A DNA stretch of 64,000 nt from Schnuerera sp. xch1 (GCF_019931165.1 NZ_JAIOUP010000001.1:124001-188000), one strand, 5' to 3'. Positions 17,286-25,985 are shown, counted from the stretch's first letter. Notes: a model not told the origin generated them from the sequence alone. Made by a program: numbers and translations.

Positions 17286-17855
17286 TTGAGTTTTAAATAT
17301 TTTATTAATGCAGTGGAAGTTGCAAAAAAAATTATGAATTATCATGTACAAAAAGGAAGCAAAGTTCTAGACTGTACCGTAGGGAATGGAAATGATACTT
17401 TGCTCTTGGCAAAGTTAGTTGGAAAAAGTGGTAAGGTTTATGGTTTTGATATACAATCTATAGCCCTTAATATTACTATGGAAAAGTTAAGGAAAAAAGG
17501 GTTAAATGATAGAGTAGTACTTGTGAATGATGGACATGAAAAAGTTGATGATTATATCAACGAAAAATTAAATTTTGTGATTTATAATTTAGGATATATA
17601 CCGAGAGGGAATAAGAAGATAAAAACAAGAGCTGATATTACCTTAGAAAGTATAAAAAAATCATTAATGCTTTTAAAAAATAATGGGTTACTTTTAGTAA
17701 CTTGTTATACTGGACATGAAGGCGGTTTTGAGGAATGGAATACAGTAAAACATTTTTTTCAATCGTTAAATCAAAAAGAGTATAATATTTTAGAATTCAA
17801 CTTTATAAATCAAAAAAATAATCCACCAATACTTTATTGTGTGGAAAAAATATGA
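17286..17855 (+). CDS. mnmM: SAM-dependent tRNA methyltransferase MnmM (YtqB)
   Basis: YtqB-family Rossmann methyltransferase, once labelled rRNA methylase and now known in B. subtilis as MnmM, which makes the final methylation of mnm5s2U34 in tRNA. The SAM site DCTVGNGNDT (about 33-42), FDIQ (about 55-58), the family motif NLGYIPRG (about 101-108) and GHEGG plus NNPPIL at the end are all present. TTG 17286 follows GTGGTGA. It lies before the carboxyltransferase gene with 16 bases between, so co-transcription is likely. Confidence 0.85.
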   Translation: MSFKYFINAVEVAKKIMNYHVQKGSKVLDCTVGNGNDTLLLAKLVGKSGKVYGFDIQSIALNITMEKLRKKGLNDRVVLVNDGHEKVDDYINEKLNFVIYNLGYIPRGNKKIKTRADITLESIKKSLMLLKNNGLLLVTCYTGHEGGFEEWNTVKHFFQSLNQKEYNILEFNFINQKNNPPILYCVEKI

Positions 17856-17871
17856 TAAGGGAGGGGCAACT

Positions 17872-19269
17872 ATGACAGGTGTAAAAATTACTGAAACAAT
17901 TTTTAGAGATGCACATCAATCATTAATAGCTACTAGGATGAAAACAGAAGATATGTTACCTATTGCTGAAAAGTTAGATAAAGTTGGTTTTCATTCATTA
18001 GAAGTATGGGGAGGAGCTACTTTTGATACATCATTGCGTTTTTTAAAAGAGGATCCATGGGATAGATTAAGATTATTAAGAAAAGCATTCAAAAATACAA
18101 AGTTGCAAATGTTGTTAAGAGGACAAAACTTATTAGGCTATAAACATTATCCAGACGATATTGTAGAAAAATTTATTGAAAAGTCAATAAAAAATGGTAT
18201 AGATATTATTCGAATATTTGATGCATTAAACGATCCAAGAAATATTAAAAAATCTATTGAAACAACTAAAAAATATGGTGGACATGCACAAGCAGCTATT
18301 TCATATACTACTAGTCCAGTTCATAATAATGAATATTATGTGAATTTATCAATGGAACTAGAAAAACTAGGAGCAGATTCTATTTGCATAAAGGATATGG
18401 CGGGCATTTTATTACCTTATGTAGCTGAAGAATTAGTTAAGAACCTTAAGAAAAATATATCAGTTCCTATACAAATTCATTCTCATTTTACGAGTGGTAT
18501 AGCAAATCAAACATATATGAAAGCTATAGAAGCAGGAGCAGATATTATTGATACTGCAATATCACCTTTAGGAATGGGAACTAGTCAGCCTGCAACTGAA
18601 TCAATGATTGCTTCATTACAGGGTTCCCCTTTCCAGCCAGAAATGGATATGGACTTGTTACTTGAAATAACTGATTATTTTAAAAATTTGAAGGACAAGT
18701 ATTTAGAAGAAGGGTTGCTAAATAATAAAGTGCTGAATGTAGATACAAGAACATTAAAATATCAGGTTCCTGGAGGAATGTTATCAAATTTAGTTTCACA
18801 GTTAAAAAATCAAGGGGCTTTGGATAAGTTTGATGAAGTATTGGAAGAAGTGCCTAATGTTAGAGAGGATTTAGGTTATCCGCCTTTGGTTACTCCTATG
18901 AGTCAAATGGTAGGTACCCAGGCTGTATTTAATGTAATACTTGGAGAAAGGTACAAGATGATCCCAAAAGAGGCAAAAAACTATGTTAAAGGGCTATATG
19001 GTAAACCAGCAGTACCTATTAAAGAAAAGATTAGAAAAAAAATTATTGGGGATGAAAAAGTATTTGATGGAAGACCTGCCGATTTAATGAAACCGGAATT
19101 CGATAAATTACGTAATGAAATTAAAGAATACATTGAGCAGGATGAAGATGTATTAACATATGCTCTATTTCCACAGGTTGCTATTGAATTTTTCAAATAT
19201 AGACAGTCAGAAAAATATAAAATTGATGCTGATTTACTAGACGAAGAACATAAAGTTTATCCAATATAG
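17872..19269 (+). CDS. oadA: Carboxyltransferase subunit (OadA / pyruvate carboxylase subunit B type) lacking a biotin domain
   Basis: A 465-residue HMG-CoA-lyase-fold carboxyltransferase, with DAHQSL and ATRM near the N terminus, LRGQN, the lysine and metal-binding motif IKDMAG (about 177-182) and IHSHFTSG (about 202-209). The family moves CO2 between biotin and pyruvate/oxaloacetate. Full-length OadA ends in a biotinyl domain with an AMKM motif, but this protein stops before it, so it needs a separate biotin carrier. No such gene is in the window. ATG 17872 follows AAGGGAGGGG. A perfect palindrome terminates it. It could equally be a transcarboxylase 5S-type subunit. Confidence 0.88.
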   Translation: MTGVKITETIFRDAHQSLIATRMKTEDMLPIAEKLDKVGFHSLEVWGGATFDTSLRFLKEDPWDRLRLLRKAFKNTKLQMLLRGQNLLGYKHYPDDIVEKFIEKSIKNGIDIIRIFDALNDPRNIKKSIETTKKYGGHAQAAISYTTSPVHNNEYYVNLSMELEKLGADSICIKDMAGILLPYVAEELVKNLKKNISVPIQIHSHFTSGIANQTYMKAIEAGADIIDTAISPLGMGTSQPATESMIASLQGSPFQPEMDMDLLLEITDYFKNLKDKYLEEGLLNNKVLNVDTRTLKYQVPGGMLSNLVSQLKNQGALDKFDEVLEEVPNVREDLGYPPLVTPMSQMVGTQAVFNVILGERYKMIPKEAKNYVKGLYGKPAVPIKEKIRKKIIGDEKVFDGRPADLMKPEFDKLRNEIKEYIEQDEDVLTYALFPQVAIEFFKYRQSEKYKIDADLLDEEHKVYPI

Positions 19270-19270
19270 G

Positions 19271-19312
19271 AGCATAGAAAAGCAAGCCATTAATGGCTTG
19301 CTTTTCTATGCT
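19271..19312. terminator. Perfect 42-base palindrome after the carboxyltransferase gene
   Basis: 21-base arms (19271-19291 and 19292-19312) are exact reverse complements with no loop. There is no T tract after the hairpin, but the right arm contains GCTTTTCTATGCT. Confidence 0.7.
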
Positions 19313-19362
19313 ATGAAATAAAACTTGCAAAAATTATTAAAATAATGAAATAAAACTTGCAA
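19313..19362 (+). repeat. Direct repeat ahead of the kor promoter
   Basis: ATGAAATAAAACTTGCAA occurs exactly at 19313-19330 and again at 19345-19362, 32 bases apart, about three helical turns. The second copy supplies the -35 element of the kor promoter. A regulator binding both copies is an obvious possibility; the RpiR-family protein at the end of this operon is a candidate. Confidence 0.7.
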
Positions 19363-19385
19363 CAGTCGTATGATTCTGTTATGAT
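19357..19385 (+). promoter_or_regulatory. Sigma-A promoter of the kor operon
   Basis: TTGCAA (19357-19362), a 17-base spacer and TATGAT (19380-19385), 33 bases before the start of the ferredoxin-like subunit. The -35 is inside the second direct repeat. Confidence 0.65.
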
Positions 19386-19417
19386 AGATGTGAAAAAGAA
19401 ATAAGGGGGAAATAACG

Positions 19418-19618
19418 TTGGATACATTTGTAAAAGAAAAAATAAATATAGAAAAAGAATTATGTAAGGGATGTGGTATATGCGTATCTTTTTGCCCAAA
19501 AAATGTCTTAACGATAAAGAACGAAAAAGTACATATTAAAGAGATTGATTCTTGTATCAAATGTGGTTTATGTGAACTAAGATGCCCTGATTATGCTATC
19601 TATTTAGGAGGTAAGTAA
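19418..19618 (+). CDS. korD: 2-oxoacid:acceptor oxidoreductase delta subunit (two [4Fe-4S] ferredoxin)
   Basis: A 66-residue ferredoxin-like subunit with two CxxCxxCxxxCP clusters (CKGCGICVSFCP and CIKCGLCELRCP). It passes electrons from the TPP-containing subunits to ferredoxin. TTG 19418 follows AAGGGGGA. It is the first gene of the kor operon and is followed after one base by korA. Such small delta subunits accompany four-subunit 2-oxoacid oxidoreductases of anaerobes. Confidence 0.93.
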   Translation: MDTFVKEKINIEKELCKGCGICVSFCPKNVLTIKNEKVHIKEIDSCIKCGLCELRCPDYAIYLGGK

Positions 19619-19619
19619 A

Positions 19620-20756
19620 ATGGGAGAAGAAACGTTTAAATTAATGCAAGGTAACGAAGCTTGTGTAGAAGGAGCAATTACAGCTGGATTAAATTTTTTT
19701 GCAGGATATCCTATAACTCCATCTACTGAAATAGCGGAACTTTCTGCAGCTAAATTACCAAGAGTAGGCGGTAAATTTATTCAAATGGAAGGTGAAATTG
19801 CAAGTATAAGCGCTATAATAGGAGCATCATTAACTGGAAAAAAGGCTATGACTGCAACAAGCGGTCCAGGTTTTTCACTTAAGCAAGAAGGAATAGGTTA
19901 TGCTGTTATGGCAGAAGTTCCATGTGTTATAGTGAATGTCCAGAGAGGAGGACCAAGTACTGGACTACCAACATCACCAGCCCAGGGAGATATTATGCAG
20001 ACGCGATGGGGTACCCATGGTGAACATTCAATCATTGTATTATATCCATCGACTGTAAGAGAAATATTTGATACAACCATAAAAGCTTTTAATCTAGCAG
20101 AAAAATATCGAACACCAGTTATTTTACTAATGGATGAAGTTATAGGGCATATGAGAGAAAAAGTAGAAATGCCAAATAGAGAAAAAATTGCTATTTATAA
20201 TAGGAAAAAACCTTCTTCAAGTTTAGAAAAATATTTACCTTATAAGGTTTCAGAAGGAGATATGGTACCTAAAATGGCTAACTTTGGTGAAGGGTATAGA
20301 TATCATACTACAGGATTAGTTCATGATGAAACAGGATTTCCTACTAACAATGGAAAAATTGCTGAGGAATTGATTAATAGATTAGTGCATAAGATTGAAA
20401 ATAATTTAGATGATATTGTAGATTATGAAGAATATAAATTACAAGATGCAGAAGAAGTAATTATTTCTTATGGGTCTACTGCTAGATCAGCTAAATCTGC
20501 AATTGATGTGTTACGAAAAGAAGGTAGAAAGATCGGATTATTTAAGCCAATTACTATTTGGCCGACAGCAAAAAATCAAATTGAGGATCTTTCTAAAAGA
20601 ACGTCTAGAATTTCAGTAATAGAAATGAATATGGGACAGTACTTTCTTGAAATTGAAAGGATTGCAGGGAAGTATTCGAAGGTTGATAAATACGGAAGAA
20701 GTAATGGAGAACTAATAACGCCTAAGGAAATTGTTTCTTTTATTAAGGAGGGTTAA
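19620..20756 (+). CDS. korA: 2-oxoacid:acceptor oxidoreductase alpha subunit
   Basis: The alpha subunit binds the pyrimidine end of TPP in 2-oxoglutarate- or branched-chain-type ferredoxin oxidoreductases. The 378 residues start QGNEACVEGAI and contain FAGYPITPSTEIAE (about 28-41), EGEIASISAIIGAS and NVQRGGPSTGLPT (about 103-115), followed by a C-terminal transketolase-like domain. The substrate (2-oxoglutarate, 2-oxoisovalerate or another oxoacid) cannot be told from the sequence, so the kor name is by family. ATG 19620 has GGAGGTAAG upstream. Confidence 0.93.
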   Translation: MGEETFKLMQGNEACVEGAITAGLNFFAGYPITPSTEIAELSAAKLPRVGGKFIQMEGEIASISAIIGASLTGKKAMTATSGPGFSLKQEGIGYAVMAEVPCVIVNVQRGGPSTGLPTSPAQGDIMQTRWGTHGEHSIIVLYPSTVREIFDTTIKAFNLAEKYRTPVILLMDEVIGHMREKVEMPNREKIAIYNRKKPSSSLEKYLPYKVSEGDMVPKMANFGEGYRYHTTGLVHDETGFPTNNGKIAEELINRLVHKIENNLDDIVDYEEYKLQDAEEVIISYGSTARSAKSAIDVLRKEGRKIGLFKPITIWPTAKNQIEDLSKRTSRISVIEMNMGQYFLEIERIAGKYSKVDKYGRSNGELITPKEIVSFIKEG

Positions 20757-20758
20757 CG

Positions 20759-21568
20759 TTGGTCAGTCAATTAATAGGAAAGTATTACAGAACAGGAAGT
20801 CTTCCTCATATTTGGTGTCCAGGATGCGGTAATGGAATAATACTAAGAGCTATTGTAAAAGCTATAGATAATCTTGGTTTGAATCAAGACGATGTATGTG
20901 TTGTATCTGGTATAGGATGTTCATCTAGAGCATCTGGTTATTTAGATTTTAATACTGTTCATACAACCCATGGGAGAGCATTAGCTTTTGCAACAGGTAT
21001 TAAGTTTGCCAATCCAGATTTACATGTCATTGTAATTACTGGGGATGGAGATAGTGCAGCTATCGGAGGAAATCATTTAATTCATACAGCCAGAAGAAAT
21101 ATTGATATAACAACTATTGTATTTAATAATAATATTTATGGTATGACAGGTGGTCAATACTCTCCAACAACACCAACAGGAGAAAAAGGGACTACGGCAC
21201 CATATGGTAATATAGATGCAAATTTTGATCTATGTGAGTTGGCTAAAGCTGCAGGAGCAACTTATGTAAGCAGATCAACTATTTATGGTGCAAATATGAT
21301 TATTAATCAAGTAGAGGAAGGAATTAAGAATAAAGGTTTTTCTTTTATTGAAACAATAAGTATTTGCCCAACATACTATGGAAGAAAAAATAAAAAAGGT
21401 AATGCTGTAGATATGATTAATCAGTTAAAAGAAATGTCAATTAATAAAACAGCATATGATAAACTTTCTAAAGAAAAAAGAAATGGAAAGATAGTAGTAG
21501 GAGAGTTGCATAAGTCACAAAGAACTGAGTACACTGAAGAATATGAGAAAATAATTCAATCTTTTTAA
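20759..21568 (+). CDS. korB: 2-oxoacid:acceptor oxidoreductase beta subunit
   Basis: The TPP pyrophosphate-binding subunit. The 269 residues have WCPGCGNG (about 20-27), the GIGCSSR loop, THGRALAFATG and the TPP/Mg motif GDGDS (about 97-101) with NNNIYGMTGGQYSP. TTG 20759 follows AAGGAGGGT and lies two bases after the korA stop. There is no separate iron-sulfur domain, so electrons pass through KorD. Confidence 0.94.
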   Translation: MVSQLIGKYYRTGSLPHIWCPGCGNGIILRAIVKAIDNLGLNQDDVCVVSGIGCSSRASGYLDFNTVHTTHGRALAFATGIKFANPDLHVIVITGDGDSAAIGGNHLIHTARRNIDITTIVFNNNIYGMTGGQYSPTTPTGEKGTTAPYGNIDANFDLCELAKAAGATYVSRSTIYGANMIINQVEEGIKNKGFSFIETISICPTYYGRKNKKGNAVDMINQLKEMSINKTAYDKLSKEKRNGKIVVGELHKSQRTEYTEEYEKIIQSF

Positions 21569-21583
21569 AGGAGAGATAGTGTC

Positions 21584-22147
21584 ATGAAATATAGTGAATT
21601 TAGGTTAAGTGGTTCAGGCGGTCAAGGCCTTATTTTAGCAGGGATTATTTTAGCAGAAGCTGCATTGCAAAATGGCAAAAATGTGGTGCAATCTCAATCA
21701 TATGGGCCTGAAGCTAGGGGTGGAGCCAGCAAAGCCGAAGTTATTATAAGCGATGATTTAATATATTATCCAAAAATAGAGAATTGTGATGTTTTATTGG
21801 CATTAACACAAAAAGCTTATGATAAATATATTGATTCTTTAAAACCGGGTGGACTATTAATTTTAGATAATATGATTACTAGGAAAGCTAATAGAAATGA
21901 TGTGGATGTTTATTCTATGCCAATATTAAGTACAGCAGCAGACAAATTAAACAAAATGATGGTAGCTAATATAGTAGCTTTAGGTTGTATTTGTGAGTTG
22001 TCTAATATAGTAGATAAAAAATATGTTGAAAAGGCAGTAATGAATAGAGTGCCCCATGGTACAGAAGAATTAAACAAGAAAGCTTTAATTGAAGGTTTTA
22101 AATTAGTAAAAGATAAAAAGAGGGAAATGTACTATGAAGTATGTTGA
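21584..22147 (+). CDS. korC: 2-oxoacid:acceptor oxidoreductase gamma subunit
   Basis: The gamma subunit contributes to CoA binding and the active-site cleft. The 187 residues start with the typical RLSGSGGQGLILAG (about 7-20) and include QSYGPEARGG (about 39-48). ATG 21584 follows AAGGAGAGA. Its 3' end overlaps the following regulator gene by 14 bases, so expression of the enzyme and the regulator are linked. Confidence 0.93.
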   Translation: MKYSEFRLSGSGGQGLILAGIILAEAALQNGKNVVQSQSYGPEARGGASKAEVIISDDLIYYPKIENCDVLLALTQKAYDKYIDSLKPGGLLILDNMITRKANRNDVDVYSMPILSTAADKLNKMMVANIVALGCICELSNIVDKKYVEKAVMNRVPHGTEELNKKALIEGFKLVKDKKREMYYEVC

Positions 22148-23003
22148 TTTAATTAAAGTAATACGAAAGAAATACAACAAATTAAGCAAAGGACATAAAT
22201 TGATAGCAGATTTTATAATGAAGCATTATGACACAGCGGCTTTTATGACAGCTGCAACATTAGGTAATACGGTAGGTGTAAGCGAATCAACCGTTGTACG
22301 ATTTGCAAATGCTTTAGGTTATAGTGGATATAGAGAATTACAAAAGGATCTACAGGAATTAATAAAAAATAAGCTAACCACTGTACAAAGAATATCATTA
22401 AGTACTGATTTTACTGATTATAAAAATACTTTAAGAGAGGTTATAAAGAAAGATATAGATAATATAGAGAATATATTAAACGATATTGATTATAATGCGT
22501 TTCATGAAGCTGTAGATATAACATTAAAAGCGAAACATATATATATATTAGGTTTAAGAAGTTCTTCTTTTTTAGCTGGTTATCTGGGTTTTTACTTAAA
22601 ATTCTTATTGCAAAATGTAAAAGTTATTTCAGCTGGTCCAAATGATGTCTTTGAGCAATTACTTAAAGCATCAGAAGACGACTTAATTATTGGCATAAGT
22701 TATCCTAGATATTCTAAGAGGACTTTAGAGGCATTAGATTATGGAAAAGAAAAAGGCTGTAACATAATAAGTATAACTGATAGCTTGATGTCTCCAACAA
22801 CTCAATATGCTGATTCTGTATTAGTAGCAAGTAGCAATATGCTATCTTTTATTGATTCATTAGTTGCTCCAATGAGTTTAATAAATGCTTTTATTATTTC
22901 AATAGGTATAGAAAAGGGAGAATACCTTACTAGTTATTTTAAAGATTTAGAAAAAATTTGGAGAAAATACGATGTTTACAGCACAAATAATAATAAGGAT
23001 TGA
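22134..23003 (+). CDS. MurR/RpiR family transcriptional regulator
   Basis: A 289-residue regulator with the HTH_6 domain (about 15-85; VGVSESTVVRFANALGYSGY is the recognition helix region) and a SIS sugar-phosphate-binding domain (about 120-270; ILGLRSSSFLAG). Members sense phosphosugars or related metabolites. It is the last gene of the korDABC operon and overlaps korC, so it probably controls this operon, perhaps through the direct repeat before korD (inference). SIS-domain control of an oxoacid oxidoreductase would link central carbon flow with sugar-phosphate levels. Confidence 0.92.
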   Translation: MKYVDLIKVIRKKYNKLSKGHKLIADFIMKHYDTAAFMTAATLGNTVGVSESTVVRFANALGYSGYRELQKDLQELIKNKLTTVQRISLSTDFTDYKNTLREVIKKDIDNIENILNDIDYNAFHEAVDITLKAKHIYILGLRSSSFLAGYLGFYLKFLLQNVKVISAGPNDVFEQLLKASEDDLIIGISYPRYSKRTLEALDYGKEKGCNIISITDSLMSPTTQYADSVLVASSNMLSFIDSLVAPMSLINAFIISIGIEKGEYLTSYFKDLEKIWRKYDVYSTNNNKD

Positions 23004-23020
23004 TTATTTTAAGTAGTTCA

Positions 23021-23048
23021 AAAAAGCAACGAACAATCGTTGCTTTTT
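23021..23048 (+). terminator. Terminator of the kor operon
   Basis: Twelve-base perfect arms (23021-23032 and 23037-23048) around ACAA, with the T5 run forming the end of the stem. Confidence 0.88.
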
Positions 23049-23113
23049 AATATTTTATTAAATTTTAATAAGAATATTTGTAATTTAAAGTAACGGTATA
23101 AATCATAACAGAT

Positions 23114-23131
23114 ATTATCATAAATGATAAT
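23114..23131. promoter_or_regulatory. Palindromic operator candidate (copy 1)
   Basis: An 18-base palindrome with core TTATCATAAATGATAA lies 63 bases before the histidine phosphatase gene, just upstream of a TATAAT (23154-23159). The same 16-base core occurs ahead of ymxH at 59156-59171 on the other strand. Binding of a dimeric regulator is likely; which one is unknown. Confidence 0.5.
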
Positions 23132-23193
23132 ACAAATTCAAACTAATTTCTGTTATAATTAACATGACAATTTAAAGGAGGAGGATTTATAAT

Positions 23194-23808
23194 ATGAAGA
23201 AAATATATCTAGTAAGACATGGTGAATCTAAATGGAATATTTTAAAAAAAATTCAAGGACAATATGATATTGAACTTACCCAAAGAGGGTTAAATCAAGC
23301 TGACTTGATTGGAAAAAGGTTAGTTGATGAGAAAATTAAAAAAATATATTCTAGTGATCTTATTAGGGCATATAAAACTGCAGAAATTATTGGGAATAAA
23401 CTTAAACTGGATATAGTTCCTATGGAAGAATTTAGAGAAATAAATTTTGGTATGTGGGAAGGATTATCTATTGATGAAATAAAATCCAGATACAGTAAGG
23501 ACTATGCTTTATGGAGAAAAGAACCAGAAAAACTTAAAATTAAAGACGCAGAAAGTTTGTTTGAATTACAATCAAGAGCTATAAAAGGTATAAATAAAAT
23601 TATAAATAATGATAATATTAATAATATTTTAATAGTTTCACATAGTGCTACTATAAAAGCTATGATATTAGGATTATTAGATATTGACCTTAAGAATTTT
23701 AAAAACTTCTCATTAAAAAATGTAAGTTTAAGTATAATAGAGATGAGAGATTATAATAATGTACTTAGTTTATTAAATGATACAAATCATATAAAGGAGA
23801 AATTATAA
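23194..23808 (+). CDS. Histidine phosphatase family protein
   Basis: A 204-residue cytoplasmic phosphatase of the phosphoglycerate-mutase-like superfamily. It shows the catalytic RHG (R8-H9-G10, in LVRHGESKWN), the second arginine in SDLIRAYKTAE and the second histidine in VSHSATI. The substrate is unknown; members dephosphorylate sugar phosphates, cobalamin precursors or nucleotides. ATG 23194 follows AAAGGAGGAGG. It shares a stop/start base with the following flavoprotein gene. A palindromic operator candidate lies upstream. Confidence 0.9.
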   Translation: MKKIYLVRHGESKWNILKKIQGQYDIELTQRGLNQADLIGKRLVDEKIKKIYSSDLIRAYKTAEIIGNKLKLDIVPMEEFREINFGMWEGLSIDEIKSRYSKDYALWRKEPEKLKIKDAESLFELQSRAIKGINKIINNDNINNILIVSHSATIKAMILGLLDIDLKNFKNFSLKNVSLSIIEMRDYNNVLSLLNDTNHIKEKL

Positions 23809-25028
23809 TGATAAAGGTAGGTGTAATAGGTGGTGGCCCTTCTGGAATAATATCTGCAGGATTTGCTAGTTCTAGAGGTAAAGAAGTAACATTAATTGAA
23901 AAAAACAATAAATTAGGGAAAAAATTATTCATCACAGGTAAAGGTAGATGTAATATTACAAATAATTCTCCAATCGAAGAATTTTTTGAAAATATCGTAA
24001 CTAATAATACATTTTTATACAGTAGTTTTTATTCCTTTACGAATAAAGATATTATAAATTTACTTGAGTCATATGGAGTTAAAACAAAAGTAGAAAGAGG
24101 AAATAGAGTTTTTCCAGTTTCAAATAAATCAAGTGATGTAATTAAAGCATTTGAAGAATTTTTATTTTGCAATCAAGTTAGAATATTATTAAATACTACA
24201 GTTAAAGATGTTAAGCATGATAATGAAAAATTTATAGTAACATATCAAAATAATAATAAGGATATTTTTAATAGATTAATTATTGCAACTGGAGGAAAAT
24301 CATATCCAGCTACTGGTTCAACAGGCGACGGATATAATTTTGCAAAACAACTTGGTCATACTATAGAACCTTTAAATCCTTCTCTAGTTCCTATAGAAAT
24401 AGAAGAAGATTGGATTAAAAATGTACAAGGTCTTTCTCTTAAAAATGTAGCTTTAACTGGATGGGTAGATAACAAAAGTGTCCATGAAGAATTTGGAGAA
24501 ATGTTGTTCAGCCATTATGGAATTTCAGGTCCTATCGTATTATCTATGAGTAATGTCATAAATAAATATGATACTAGAAAAGTTAAGTTTAGCATTGATT
24601 TGAAACCAGCTTTATCTAAAGAAAAGCTAGATGCAAGGATATTAAGAGACTTTGAATTAAATAAAAACAAACAGATCAAAAATGGTTTATATAGGTTACT
24701 TCCAAAGAGAATTATTCCTATAATTATTCATTTAGCTTCTATAAATGGAACAAAACCAATAAATCAAATTACTAAAGAAGAAAGAATTAGAATAATACAT
24801 ACAATTAAAAATTTACCTTTAACTTTTAAAAAGTTTAGACCTATTGAGCAAGCAATAGTAACATCTGGTGGTATATCAATAAATGAAATTGATCCTTCTA
24901 CTATGGAATCTAAAATTATTTCTGGACTATACTTTGCTGGTGAAATTATTGATGTTGATGGATTAACTGGTGGCTATAATCTACAAATCGCATATTCTAC
25001 TGGCTATTTAGCAGGAATGAATGTTTAA
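23808..25028 (+). CDS. HI0933/YhiN-family FAD-dependent oxidoreductase
   Basis: A 406-residue flavoprotein with the dinucleotide-binding GGGPSGI (about 8-14), the KGRCNITNN motif (about 45-53) characteristic of this family, GGKSYPATGSTGDG (about 162-175) and the C-terminal FAD motif FAGEIIDVDGLTGGYNLQ. Related proteins are annotated as aminoacetone oxidases, but the physiological reaction is not settled. It overlaps the preceding phosphatase by one base (TAATG). Confidence 0.9.
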   Translation: MIKVGVIGGGPSGIISAGFASSRGKEVTLIEKNNKLGKKLFITGKGRCNITNNSPIEEFFENIVTNNTFLYSSFYSFTNKDIINLLESYGVKTKVERGNRVFPVSNKSSDVIKAFEEFLFCNQVRILLNTTVKDVKHDNEKFIVTYQNNNKDIFNRLIIATGGKSYPATGSTGDGYNFAKQLGHTIEPLNPSLVPIEIEEDWIKNVQGLSLKNVALTGWVDNKSVHEEFGEMLFSHYGISGPIVLSMSNVINKYDTRKVKFSIDLKPALSKEKLDARILRDFELNKNKQIKNGLYRLLPKRIIPIIIHLASINGTKPINQITKEERIRIIHTIKNLPLTFKKFRPIEQAIVTSGGISINEIDPSTMESKIISGLYFAGEIIDVDGLTGGYNLQIAYSTGYLAGMNV

Positions 25029-25063
25029 TATAGCTTAATACAACCTCATAATATCTTCATTAT

Positions 25064-25093
25064 TTGTCAACAATATGCATAGAGTATTATAAA
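25064..25093 (+). promoter_or_regulatory. Candidate promoter of the 25115 gene
   Basis: TTGTCA (25064-25069), an 18-base spacer and TATAAA (25088-25093), 21 bases before the ATG. Confidence 0.45.
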
Positions 25094-25114
25094 TAATAGA
25101 TTTAGGAGGTTAAA

Positions 25115-25558
25115 ATGAAATCTGCATTTAATTTGTTCGAAAAAGTATTATTTCTTCTATTAATTATTTCTTCTTCTGTTGTGTTAATTATTCAGTTCTT
25201 AAATTATAGCAATGATGATTTAATCAGTTCATCTATGTTTAATGAGTATAAAATCTCATCTTCTTATAATGGAGAATCTATAAATAAAGGTGTAATTACA
25301 TTAAAAAACATGACTCCTAATTATAAAGAAGTCGATGTATTGGTCAATGGAGAATATGTATGTGATTTTACAAATGATAATGAGATAAATATTTATGTAT
25401 ACCATAATGATATAATAGAAGTTGATGGCACGAAATATAATAACAAAGTGCAAATTAAAGTTATGGGAATAAGTAAAAATGTTGATAGTCCAAAACTTGA
25501 TACGATTACAACAACACTACAAAGCATAGAAATTTTGGGCAAAGTTCAACTAAAATAA
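25115..25558 (+). CDS. Hypothetical membrane-anchored protein
   Basis: I do not recognise this 147-residue protein. It has one N-terminal membrane helix (about 9-29) preceded by a few charged residues and followed by a beta-rich domain that should lie outside the membrane. The rhythm of alternating polar and hydrophobic residues (VDVLVNGEYVCDF, NIYVYHNDIIEVDG) suggests a small beta sandwich. One cysteine is present. ATG 25115 follows TTAGGAGG. It lies between the HI0933-family gene and aroH and probably has its own promoter. Confidence 0.75.
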   Translation: MKSAFNLFEKVLFLLLIISSSVVLIIQFLNYSNDDLISSSMFNEYKISSSYNGESINKGVITLKNMTPNYKEVDVLVNGEYVCDFTNDNEINIYVYHNDIIEVDGTKYNNKVQIKVMGISKNVDSPKLDTITTTLQSIEILGKVQLK

Positions 25559-25608
25559 CTTGTTTGATTACTGATTTTAATATATAATTATTAGAGGAAG
25601 TGATATTA

Positions 25609-25974
25609 TTGAAAACAGTATCAATTAGAGGAGCCACTACTGTTGTAATAAATGATAAAGATGAAATAATTGAAGCTACAAAAGAGTTGCTAAATACAAT
25701 AGAAGAAGAAAATAATTTGATAAAGAAAAACGTAATTTGTATTTTATTTTCATCAACTAAAGATTTAAATACTGAATACCCTGCTAAGGCTGCTAGGTTG
25801 TTAGGATATACTCAATGTGGTTTAATGTGCTTGAATGAGATGAATGTAAAAGATAGTATTAATAAATGCATAAGAATTATGATTTTATATCAAGATTCTT
25901 TTATAGAGCAAAAAGATGTTAAACATATTTATCTTAAGGGCGCTAGAACGTTGAGACCTGATCTAAATAAATAA
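25609..25974 (+). CDS. aroH: Chorismate mutase (AroH class)
   Basis: AroH turns chorismate into prephenate in Phe/Tyr synthesis. The 121 residues have the pseudo-alpha/beta-barrel features of the monofunctional enzyme: VSIRGATTV at the N terminus with the active-site arginine, LFSSTKDLNTEYPAKAAR (about 46-63) and YLKGARTLRPD at the end. TTG 25609 is used because AGAGGAAGTG precedes it; the GTG at 25600 would sit too close. It is followed by a short hairpin and by cmk, the usual partner in Bacillus-like genomes being different. Confidence 0.93.
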   Translation: MKTVSIRGATTVVINDKDEIIEATKELLNTIEEENNLIKKNVICILFSSTKDLNTEYPAKAARLLGYTQCGLMCLNEMNVKDSINKCIRIMILYQDSFIEQKDVKHIYLKGARTLRPDLNK

Positions 25975-25985
25975 AAACAACAACG

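Noticed and set aside
22134-23003. A sugar-catabolism operon governed by the RpiR-family regulator
   Set aside because: The only genes coupled with it are the kor subunits; no sugar transporter, kinase or MurQ-type gene is nearby.
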